DNA from: an uncultured Bacteroidales bacterium
GTDB lineage: Bacteria; Bacteroidota; Bacteroidia; Bacteroidales; Paludibacteraceae
DNA length: 5,844 nucleotides
Direction of reading: 5' to 3'
NCBI GenBank assembly: GCA_934725535.1
Contig: CAKVBV010000097.1
Coordinates: 1-5,844 of the forward strand
The notes beneath the pieces were generated by a model. The model had not been told where the DNA came from, did not search any database, and saw nothing but the letters and a program-made list of their open reading frames with translations. This document shows positions 1 through 5,844 of this stretch, in pieces (position 1 is the stretch's first letter; the number at the start of each line of letters is the position of its first letter). Made by a program: the position numbers and the translations under genes.

Positions 1-227
1 ACAGCATCTTGCAGCCATCGGGGTTGTACAGAATGAGGATCGCCTGCGGAGGCTACCACAACGCACTTTTTTGCACCCGAATTGGTAACGATGTTGAACA
101 TTGCCCATTCATCGCCACCACCTGCACTCTTTGTAGAAACAGGTGTACCAAATTTCTTGATGACAAGTTTTAAGGTAGACGTCTTGCCCCAATTTGCACG
201 TGCATAGTCACAAATGAAATACTTCAT
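1..227 (-). CDS. Putative P-loop NTPase, N-terminal part only (runs off left edge)
   Basis: This open frame of 75 codons plus two bases starts at ATG 227-225 and is still open at base 1. The protein begins with a hydrophobic strand (KYFICDYA), followed at residues 9-16 by ARANWGKT, which fits the Walker A pattern [AG]-x4-G-K-[ST]. K15 and T16 would be the phosphate and Mg contacts. A second hydrophobic strand at residues 53-60 (KKCVVVAS) is followed by AGDP (61-64) and could be the Walker B or switch strand, although it lacks the usual strand-ending acid. There is no signal peptide, so the product is probably cytoplasmic, unlike its three envelope neighbours. The start is well fixed: the next upstream in-frame stop is the lipoprotein's own TAA, and the three codons between them (TAT GGC ACG) are not starts. 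No Shine-Dalgarno is visible, as is normal in this phylum. I do not recognise the family. The P-loop reading is an inference from the motif and its place directly after the first strand. Chance cannot be excluded without the rest of the gene. Confidence 0.72.
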   Translation of the reverse strand, partial: MKYFICDYARANWGKTSTLKLVIKKFGTPVSTKSAGGGDEWAMFNIVTNSGAKKCVVVASAGDPHSVQPRWLQDA

Positions 228-236
228 CGTGCCATA

Positions 237-1118
237 TTATTTTGCAAAGCCATAGACTACGTCGTTCATTTCGGCAGCGGTAATCTTTTGATTTCCAGAA
301 CCAGCGGTAGCACCTTCTTCAAAGATACCCTTAGCATCCCAGTTCTTAGAAGCCAAAGTGTATTGGTACTCTGTGCCTGGCATAATATCCTTTTCGAGAG
401 TATAAGTAAAGTGGTTTGCACTTACCTTTGTCATCTCTACACCATTCCAACTGTCATCCACGAAAGGACCATGTAAGAATACGGAATCTTGGTCTTCGCC
501 TTTAATTTCAAGGTTGAACACTACTTTAGAATAAGCCTGAGCAGTCGGGTCGCCATTCCAGCCTTTTACTGTAACATAAACTACGCCGCCAAGAGGATCC
601 GACTCTTCTACTACCAAGCGCCATTCGCTTGAGTTTTCTGCACGCAATTGATAGTCTCCTGTTGCTGATACAGTTGCGTATTGCCAGCAATATCCCCATG
701 TCTTTCCCTCGTCTTTCAGGGTTGCTTTACCGGCAATCACGCACTGAACCTTTACATCTTCACCTGTTTCGTTGCAAGTAGTTTCAGAGGCTTCAGTCGG
801 GTACAGAACAAGTTTGTAACGTTTATCTGTCAACTTTGTCATCTTAAGGCTTCCTGCGGGAGACGGATCCCAATTATACTCAACACCCTCAGCATCTTTA
901 TATTTACCTACAAAGTAAATATCGGTGGTAGTAGTAGTCAAAGCGGCATCTGCCAAATCAACGACCAATGTTACTGCACCATCAGTGCCTTCGATTTCTT
1001 CTGTTTCCGTACCCGGATTGGGAACAACAGGTGTCGGTTCGGTTTTCTCCTCTTTGCAACCAACCATTGCCAACGCGCCCACCATCAGGGCTGCAAGCAT
1101 CAATTTGTTTGTCTTCAT
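237..1118 (-). CDS. SusE-position surface lipoprotein with two tandem beta-rich domains, likely glycan-binding
   Basis: This 293-residue protein starts with a lipoprotein signal: a basic start, a hydrophobic core at residues 6-19 and the lipobox MVGC ending at C21. The residues after the cysteine are K-E-E, matching the acidic export signal that sends Bacteroidota lipoproteins to the cell surface. A Pro/Glu/Thr-rich linker (22-47) follows. Two related beta-rich segments come next, at about 49-171 and 199-293. Each has an opening strand (VTLVVDL; VVFNLEI), a FVG/LHG turn, a shared MTK (93-95; 229-231) and a later Trp-containing strand (W141/W145; W260). This layout resembles the carbohydrate-binding beta-sandwiches of SusE/SusF and starch-binding modules, in which exposed Trp residues hold the glycan. 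The position after SusD is where SusE lies in the starch system, but at 293 residues it is shorter than SusE or SusF (roughly 390-490). Cys 115, 126 and 144 in domain 1 could form a disulfide. The role in holding glycan at the surface is inferred from context and fold, and the ligand is not shown. Confidence 0.87.
   Translation of the reverse strand: MKTNKLMLAALMVGALAMVGCKEEKTEPTPVVPNPGTETEEIEGTDGAVTLVVDLADAALTTTTTDIYFVGKYKDAEGVEYNWDPSPAGSLKMTKLTDKRYKLVLYPTEASETTCNETGEDVKVQCVIAGKATLKDEGKTWGYCWQYATVSATGDYQLRAENSSEWRLVVEESDPLGGVVYVTVKGWNGDPTAQAYSKVVFNLEIKGEDQDSVFLHGPFVDDSWNGVEMTKVSANHFTYTLEKDIMPGTEYQYTLASKNWDAKGIFEEGATAGSGNQKITAAEMNDVVYGFAK
240..974 (-). repeat. Protein-level domain duplication inside the SusE-position lipoprotein
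   Basis: Residues about 49-171 (bases 606-974) and 199-293 (bases 240-524) can be lined up by eye. The shared order is: first strand, DIYFVG versus SVFLHG, a Trp/Asn stretch, LKMTKL versus VEMTKV, an alternating hydrophobic strand (YKLVLY versus FTYTLE), a CVIAGK versus YTLASK strand, and a closing strand (WRLVV versus DVVYGF). Domain 1 carries an insertion of about 20 residues around 107-124. The similarity is weak and at protein level only. I see no DNA repeat, so any duplication is old. The alignment is by eye and unscored. Confidence 0.5.
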
Positions 1119-1171
1119 AAAAATAAAAAATTAAAAGTTAATAATTAAATTTGTTTGTATATTTTTATCAA
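1119..1171 (-). promoter_or_regulatory. Extremely A/T-rich leader between the SusD and SusE-position genes
   Basis: Only 4 of these 53 bases are G or C, in sharp contrast to the genes on both sides. There is no Shine-Dalgarno and no G/C hairpin, so nothing suggests termination between the two genes. An unstructured A/T-rich leader just before the ATG is the usual way Bacteroidota mark a translation start, and that is the likely role here. I found no well-spaced Bacteroides promoter (TTTG, 19-21 bases, TAnnTTTG) on the minus strand. It could also be a site of RNA cleavage that sets different amounts of the two proteins, but nothing in the sequence shows that directly. Confidence 0.5.
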
Positions 1172-2812
1172 TTAATAGCCATTTGCTTCGTTGATACCTG
1201 CAAGGTTCTCATTTGCGGTAACGTCCGAGTAGGGTAATGGGAAGATGTTGTACTTGGCATCCATACTCTTTGCAGCCGCACCGGATGTTGCACCGCCACG
1301 ACCTTCCCAATTGCGGGTAGCCTTGCTGCCGGCAAACTGTCCGAAGCGCACCAAATCAGAACGGCGACGTCCCTCGCAATAGAACTCACGTCCCCACTCG
1401 TCCAATAAGAAGTCTTCGCTCAAGGTGAATGCTGCCATATTGTTAGCACGGTCTCTCAATGCCTTGACAGCATCTTCGGCAGTTCCGTTGGTAGCCTTGC
1501 CACCACGATATACCGCCTCTGCATAAGTGAGGTAAGCCTCAGCCACACGCATCAACGGAATGTCCGTATCTGGGAACGAGTTGTTGTGTCCCACACTCTG
1601 TGCAGGCGATACAGCAGTCGAGTAAACACCTGTCCATTTGCAGATACCCCAACAGTCATAGAACTCCGCAGACATCGGACCTGTCAGTTTCCATGTCAGT
1701 GTAGTGTTGGAATCAGAATAGGTACAGAAGATAGCACGGTCATCGCCTAACTCTTTTGGCATATCAAACTCATTCTTTTTGATGTCCGCTGCCGTGGTGA
1801 TATCTGTGAACATGGCTATCATCTCCGGCGAAGAACGGAAGCACGACCATGAGTCGTCAGAACCAAACGGCAACCAACCTGCATCACGTGTAGCATTGAC
1901 GAGAAAACGTGAACCGCCCCACGACTGCGTATGTTCACCATCTTGATAAATCAGCAAAATAGCCTCATCTTGTGCTCCATTGACATCGTTGTTACCCATA
2001 AAGAGTTTCTGATACGCCGAGTACATACCGGTCCCCTGCGTCAGCAGTTTATAATCGGAGTTCATTACCTTGCCTGCATATTCTGCCGCATCGTCCCAAC
2101 GGGGAGTGCCGGTATAGACCTCTGCATTCAGGTACATACGTGCCAGCAACAACTCTGCTGCCACCTTGTCCACGCGGAACAGCGACAGACGCTTGTCTGG
2201 CAGAGCCTCTTCGCTGGACGCATCGCACAGTGACAGCAGCTCTGTCTCTAACTTGGCAAACAGGTCTGCACGCTTGATGGGCATAGGATTATCTACAGAG
2301 ATACCAACTGCATTGGGCACCGTACCAAACAAGTCCAACAGATAGTATTCGTTCAGTGCACGGATAAAACGCACCTCTGCACGCTGCTGCAATGTCTTCT
2401 CATCGGTCTTGCCTTCGGTGTTAGCAAGGAATGAGTTGCACAAGGTAATGTCGAAATACAAACGGAAATACACGCCTTCCACGAGAGAGTTGGACGAGTT
2501 CCATGCCATGATACGCAGGTCTGCCACACCGGGGTCGCCCCATATCCACCATCCTTCGTCTGTGGGGAACTCATTCAATTCCCACATCATACGATAGAAC
2601 GATGATGTACCTTCATCCACGCCGTCCACGTCACCATCTCCGTCCGGTCCTTTCTGACCGGTGGTGGCAAAAGTAGAGTATATTTTGGTAAATACGGCAT
2701 CCTGGTCAAACACCATGATTGTATTGGGATCTTCGGGAAGACGGTCCAACGAGCATGCCGTCATACCGAACACTGCCATACAACCTATCAAAAACTTACT
2801 ATATACTTTCAT
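1172..2812 (-). CDS. susD: SusD-family glycan-binding outer-membrane lipoprotein, probably alpha-glucan specific
   Basis: This is a full-length SusD/RagB lipoprotein of 546 residues (family about 500-600). It sits on the cell surface as the lid of the SusC barrel and holds the glycan for import. The lipoprotein signal ends in MTAC with the lipid on C20. Family landmarks run the whole length: QQRAEVRFIRALNEYYLLDLFG (starting at 142), the TPR-like helices near 213-231, DTDIPLMRVAEAYLTYAEA (415-433) and DEWGREFYCEGRRRSDLVRFG (from 471). Compared with remembered B. thetaiotaomicron SusD, the spacing around the starch site is identical: R74, W89, W91, W298 and W322 fall at R81, W96, W98, Y296 and W320, so the aromatic arc is kept. 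P94 stands at the N101 position. This points to starch, glycogen, malto-oligosaccharides or a related alpha-glucan. An Asp-rich loop (57-68) could hold Ca. The gene lies 44 bases after SusC and 53 before the SusE-position gene. The family call is near certain; the substrate is inferred from recalled numbering. Confidence 0.97.
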   Translation of the reverse strand: MKVYSKFLIGCMAVFGMTACSLDRLPEDPNTIMVFDQDAVFTKIYSTFATTGQKGPDGDGDVDGVDEGTSSFYRMMWELNEFPTDEGWWIWGDPGVADLRIMAWNSSNSLVEGVYFRLYFDITLCNSFLANTEGKTDEKTLQQRAEVRFIRALNEYYLLDLFGTVPNAVGISVDNPMPIKRADLFAKLETELLSLCDASSEEALPDKRLSLFRVDKVAAELLLARMYLNAEVYTGTPRWDDAAEYAGKVMNSDYKLLTQGTGMYSAYQKLFMGNNDVNGAQDEAILLIYQDGEHTQSWGGSRFLVNATRDAGWLPFGSDDSWSCFRSSPEMIAMFTDITTAADIKKNEFDMPKELGDDRAIFCTYSDSNTTLTWKLTGPMSAEFYDCWGICKWTGVYSTAVSPAQSVGHNNSFPDTDIPLMRVAEAYLTYAEAVYRGGKATNGTAEDAVKALRDRANNMAAFTLSEDFLLDEWGREFYCEGRRRSDLVRFGQFAGSKATRNWEGRGGATSGAAAKSMDAKYNIFPLPYSDVTANENLAGINEANGY

Positions 2813-2856
2813 ATCTGTAACTGCTTTATTATTGATTTATAACATCTTCTGCCTTA
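2813..2856 (-). other. Short SusC-SusD intergenic spacer with tandem stop codon
   Basis: The SusC stop TAA is followed at once by a second in-frame TAA (bases 2854-2856), which guards against readthrough. The rest is A/T-rich, with no hairpin-and-T-run terminator and no Shine-Dalgarno before the susD ATG. The short gap fits co-transcription of the two genes, as is standard for SusC/SusD pairs. Confidence 0.6.
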
Positions 2857-5844
2857 TTAGAAATGCAGACTCACACCTATTATTGTAGTCATTGAACGGG
2901 GGTATATATTATTGTCAATACCTCCATACACTTCAGGGTCAAGTCCTGAATACTTGGTGAATACGCACGGATTAGATACCGTAGCGAACACACGTGCTTG
3001 AATAGCAGGCTTGTTGAATGTATAGCCCAGTGTGATGTTGTCAATACGGAGGAACGAAGCATTCTCTACAAAGCGGTCAGAGAAATACCACTCTGACGAA
3101 GTATCCACTGTTGTAGAGCCATCCTCATTGTAGAGCAGAGCCTTCAGAGCATTGGACTGGAAGCCGTCTTTCCAATATAGTTCGTATGCATTGGTCAGCA
3201 CACCATGGTAGCCGCCGTTTTGCGTGGTATATACCTTGCCGGACTCTACCCATTGCAGATTGCTTGCCAATACGTCGTTATATACGTAGTTGCCAAGATG
3301 CGCACGCAATGTAATGCCAAGGTCAAAGCCGTAGAACTGCCACTTGCTTTGCAAGCCGAGTATCACCTTTGCATCGGGCGACTTGTAGTAGTACTTGTCT
3401 GCATTGTTGATTTGTCCGTCCTTGTTGCGGTCAATGATATAGTAAGCATAGTTGCCGTCAGCATCTGCCAGATATTGTGTCTCATATACCCAGAACGACG
3501 AAGCGGCATTGCCCGTATGGTGATAGGTTACGTAGTTGTTCTGACCGGAGGATATACCGCCCGAAGCAATGTTGTAGTCGGGGTTGTTCTCCGAGCCGAA
3601 CAAACTGGTAATCTCGTTGTCATTCCACGTAGCATTGAAGCCAAGGTCCCACTTGAAGTTCTTGCGGTCAATAGCCACGGTGTTGATAGCGAACTCTACA
3701 CCTTGGTTGCGCAGCGAACCGACATTGGATACTACGCGGTTCTTGAAGTTGGTACCTGCAGGCACATTCACCGTGTTAATCAAATCAGTCGTATTGCGAT
3801 AGTAGTAATCCAACGTCATATTGATACGGTTGTTGAGGAAAGCCAAATCAATACCTGCGTTATAGGTTGTGGTCTTCTCCCATGTCAGGTCCGGGTTGTA
3901 TGCACCCGGGCGATATGAATAGTACAATACTCGTCCGTCAGCATCCACCAGATTGCCGTCCACCACATTCGTTGCGCCCACAGGATAGTAAGCATGCACT
4001 TGGCTGATGGTATAAGTCGGCATATAGTAGTAGTCATAGCCGATGTCCTGCTGACCGGTGATACCGTAGCCGAGACGCAGTTTGAAGTCATTCAATACAC
4101 TCGACTCTTTGAAGAAAGTCTCCTTTATCTTCCAGCCCAATGCTACGGACGGGAACCAGCCCCAACGTGCATTATTTCCCCTGCTGTCGTACTTGGCAAA
4201 ACGCGAAGAACCATCTGCACGGAACGTAGCCGTCAGCAATAGTTGGTTCCAACCGTTCCAGTTGATACGTCCGTAGGCAGATTGCAGGGCATTGTCGGTG
4301 ATGCTCTCATTCTGATAGCGTCCATATTGCTGTCCTGCCAATGCTGCATCGTTGTTGGTCTCCTTGTACATACCCCAACCGTCAGTGCTGTAGTGGCTAT
4401 AGAAATACTGGCTCTCGTAACCCACCATGATGTCGAAATGCTGTGTTTCCGTGAAATCCTTATAGTACTGCGCATACGCAGAGAACTGAAGGTTGTATTT
4501 CGATTTCTCCGAGTAACCGTCCCAACCGTAGTAATGGTTGGAATAGGATTGGTCGCTGATGGTGGTATTCTGTTTTCCATAGGAGTAATCCGCACCAAAA
4601 TTGGCATGCAGGCGCAAGTCTTCAAAGCCGTGAATCTTGTAATCTGCTTCCAAGTTACCCACAAACGCACCGGCATTGGCACGGTCGTTCTTCTGGTCCA
4701 ATGTAGCCACGGGGTTGGCTGTAGTCTGTGCATTTTTGGCTATAGTCCAAACCGCATCATTGTAGTTTGCAGTCTTGGTGCGCTGGTAGTAACCACCGAA
4801 GAATTCGTCCAGTTGTGCCGTCGTTGCACCCTTTACCTCACCTTTGCTATTCACCAATTCGCCGCAAACAGGAGCCGTCGGGTCCATTGACAAGGCTCCG
4901 CCTACCACGCTACCGTCTGCATAACGGTTGTAGATGTACATACCCTTGGCATTGAGGTTGAAGTTCAAGTGATTATCCAAGAATGACGGCGACAGGTTCA
5001 TCGATGCCGTCACACGCTGCATATTACTGGTCTTGATGATACCATTCTGGTCGGTGTAGCCCACAGAGAAACGGTAAGGCATATTTTTTGCACCGCCCGT
5101 CACAGACACGTTGTGGTCTGTAGAGATAGCCGTACGGTATATCTCGTCTTGCCAATTGGTGTTCGCAGTACCCATCCAACCAGTCTTAGTGGCTTTGTGT
5201 CCCAACTGGGCGGCATAAGCACGCAACTCATCGCCTGTCATAGTCTGCAGTTGATTGGTCAGCGTACCAAACGATACATTGCCTTCATAGTTGAATCTCG
5301 GCTTGCTACCCGCCTTGCCTTTCTTGGTGGTGATAATGATGACACCGTTGCTGGCACGGCTACCATAGATAGCGGTGGCAGAGGCATCTTTCAACACCGT
5401 AAAGGTCTCAATATCATTCGGGTTAACCATTGACAAAGGGTTGGCAACACCTTGGATACCATTGTTATCCATAGCCAAGCCATCAATCACTATCAACGGA
5501 TTATTGCTGGCTGTCAGTGAGGAGCCGCCACGCACACGAATCGTTCCTGCACCACCGGGGGTACCATCGGCAGAAGTTACCGTAACGCCGGCAATTTTAC
5601 CTTGAATCATCTCTTGGGCATTGGTGGTCAGACCTTTGTTCATGTCATCGGGTTTGATAGCGGTTACAGAACCGGTGGCGTCGTTCTTCTTCACTACGCC
5701 GTAGCCCACTACCACTACCTCGTCCAACAACTCGGTGTCCTCGCCCAACTGCACACGCATGTTGGCGGCAGCCTTCATCTCCACCGACTTGTAGCCCATG
5801 TAACTGATTTCCAATACCGAACCATCCTTCACCGTGAGCGTGAA
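2857..5844 (-). CDS. susC: SusC-family TonB-dependent outer-membrane glycan transporter (N-terminus beyond right edge)
   Basis: This gene gives the C-terminal 995 residues of a SusC/RagA transporter, the outer-membrane barrel that imports glycan oligomers using energy from TonB. The frame is open to base 5844, beginning FTLTVKDGSVLEISYMGYKS, which is the end of the carboxypeptidase-regulatory-like domain that precedes the plug in this family. The GTG at 5832-5830 is an internal valine, not the start; the signal peptide and roughly 80-100 residues are missing. The hallmark EVVVVGYG is at visible residues 42-49. The plug follows (about 50-176) with QGKIAGVTV, IRVRGGSS, LIVIDG and SATAIYGSRASNGVIIITT. 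The beta-barrel runs from about 185 to the end, closing with GVSLHF and a terminal Phe as expected for barrel insertion. DRNKDGQINNAD (805-816) is a calcium-loop-like hairpin common near the end of SusC proteins. It is paired with SusD just downstream. SusC sequence alone does not tell the sugar. No frameshift is seen. Confidence 0.97.
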   Translation of the reverse strand, partial: FTLTVKDGSVLEISYMGYKSVEMKAAANMRVQLGEDTELLDEVVVVGYGVVKKNDATGSVTAIKPDDMNKGLTTNAQEMIQGKIAGVTVTSADGTPGGAGTIRVRGGSSLTASNNPLIVIDGLAMDNNGIQGVANPLSMVNPNDIETFTVLKDASATAIYGSRASNGVIIITTKKGKAGSKPRFNYEGNVSFGTLTNQLQTMTGDELRAYAAQLGHKATKTGWMGTANTNWQDEIYRTAISTDHNVSVTGGAKNMPYRFSVGYTDQNGIIKTSNMQRVTASMNLSPSFLDNHLNFNLNAKGMYIYNRYADGSVVGGALSMDPTAPVCGELVNSKGEVKGATTAQLDEFFGGYYQRTKTANYNDAVWTIAKNAQTTANPVATLDQKNDRANAGAFVGNLEADYKIHGFEDLRLHANFGADYSYGKQNTTISDQSYSNHYYGWDGYSEKSKYNLQFSAYAQYYKDFTETQHFDIMVGYESQYFYSHYSTDGWGMYKETNNDAALAGQQYGRYQNESITDNALQSAYGRINWNGWNQLLLTATFRADGSSRFAKYDSRGNNARWGWFPSVALGWKIKETFFKESSVLNDFKLRLGYGITGQQDIGYDYYYMPTYTISQVHAYYPVGATNVVDGNLVDADGRVLYYSYRPGAYNPDLTWEKTTTYNAGIDLAFLNNRINMTLDYYYRNTTDLINTVNVPAGTNFKNRVVSNVGSLRNQGVEFAINTVAIDRKNFKWDLGFNATWNDNEITSLFGSENNPDYNIASGGISSGQNNYVTYHHTGNAASSFWVYETQYLADADGNYAYYIIDRNKDGQINNADKYYYKSPDAKVILGLQSKWQFYGFDLGITLRAHLGNYVYNDVLASNLQWVESGKVYTTQNGGYHGVLTNAYELYWKDGFQSNALKALLYNEDGSTTVDTSSEWYFSDRFVENASFLRIDNITLGYTFNKPAIQARVFATVSNPCVFTKYSGLDPEVYGGIDNNIYPRSMTTIIGVSLHF

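Noticed and set aside
224..235. Three-codon mini-ORF (ATG GCA CGA TGA) whose stop overlaps the P-loop gene's ATG
   Set aside because: It could couple translation, but a mini-ORF this short arises easily by chance and there is no other sign that it is translated.
681..1148. 155-codon plus-strand open frame running into the A/T-rich spacer
   Set aside because: It is antisense to the lipoprotein gene. Its Cys/Phe-rich translation resembles no family and no start signal is present.
1146..1153. Plus-strand TAAATTTG matching the Bacteroides -7 box TAnnTTTG
   Set aside because: No TTTG lies 19-21 bases upstream; the nearest is about 34 away. Such matches are expected by chance in a spacer this A/T-rich, and it would read antisense into susD.
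3205..3918. 237-codon open frame on the plus strand
   Set aside because: It is antisense to the SusC barrel, with a low-complexity Val/Ile/Cys-rich translation and no recognisable domain. It is a mirror of strong SusC coding and not a gene.
4243..4890. 215-codon plus-strand open frame, and the 166-codon alternate minus-strand frame at 4233-4733
   Set aside because: Both overlap the continuous SusC frame, whose barrel sequence is clear throughout. The overlapping translations are compositionally odd shadows.
5830..5832. GTG as a possible start of the SusC protein
   Set aside because: The frame stays open upstream to the window edge and those codons continue the expected N-terminal domain (FTLT before VKDG), so the gene is simply cut by the edge.

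Overview
This window comes from a Bacteroidota genome, most likely of the Bacteroides/Prevotella/Parabacteroides type. The evidence is a SusC/SusD outer-membrane pair, a Bacteroidota-style surface lipoprotein signal (Cys-Lys-Glu-Glu), A/T-rich leaders with no Shine-Dalgarno sequence, and moderate G+C. I cannot name the species.

All four genes lie on the minus strand and are read right to left with short gaps of 44, 53 and 9 bases, which looks like one operon. In transcription order they are: (1) a SusC-family TonB-dependent transporter whose N-terminus lies beyond the right edge (2857-5844); (2) a full-length SusD-family glycan-binding lipoprotein (1172-2812); (3) a 293-residue surface lipoprotein in the SusE position, built from two similar beta-rich domains (237-1118); and (4) the first 75 codons of a protein with a Walker A P-loop, cut by the left edge (1-227). 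No RNA gene, mobile element, CRISPR array or strong terminator is visible.

The first three genes form a glycan capture and import machine. SusC is the barrel in the outer membrane, SusD is the lid on it, and the SusE-position lipoprotein is an extra glycan-holding protein on the cell surface. The SusD protein resembles the starch-binding SusD of B. thetaiotaomicron, as I remember that sequence. Three of its aromatic positions that contact starch are kept as aromatics and the Arg is kept, so an alpha-glucan (starch, glycogen, malto-oligosaccharide or perhaps dextran) is the likely ligand.

The part that fits least well is the left edge. Where a classical sus locus would carry SusF and the SusG amylase, this one continues into a putative soluble P-loop NTPase. 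It begins 9 bases after the lipoprotein stop and in the same reading frame. It is either a neighbouring gene unrelated to the sus cluster or an uncharacterised partner, and the window is too short to decide.
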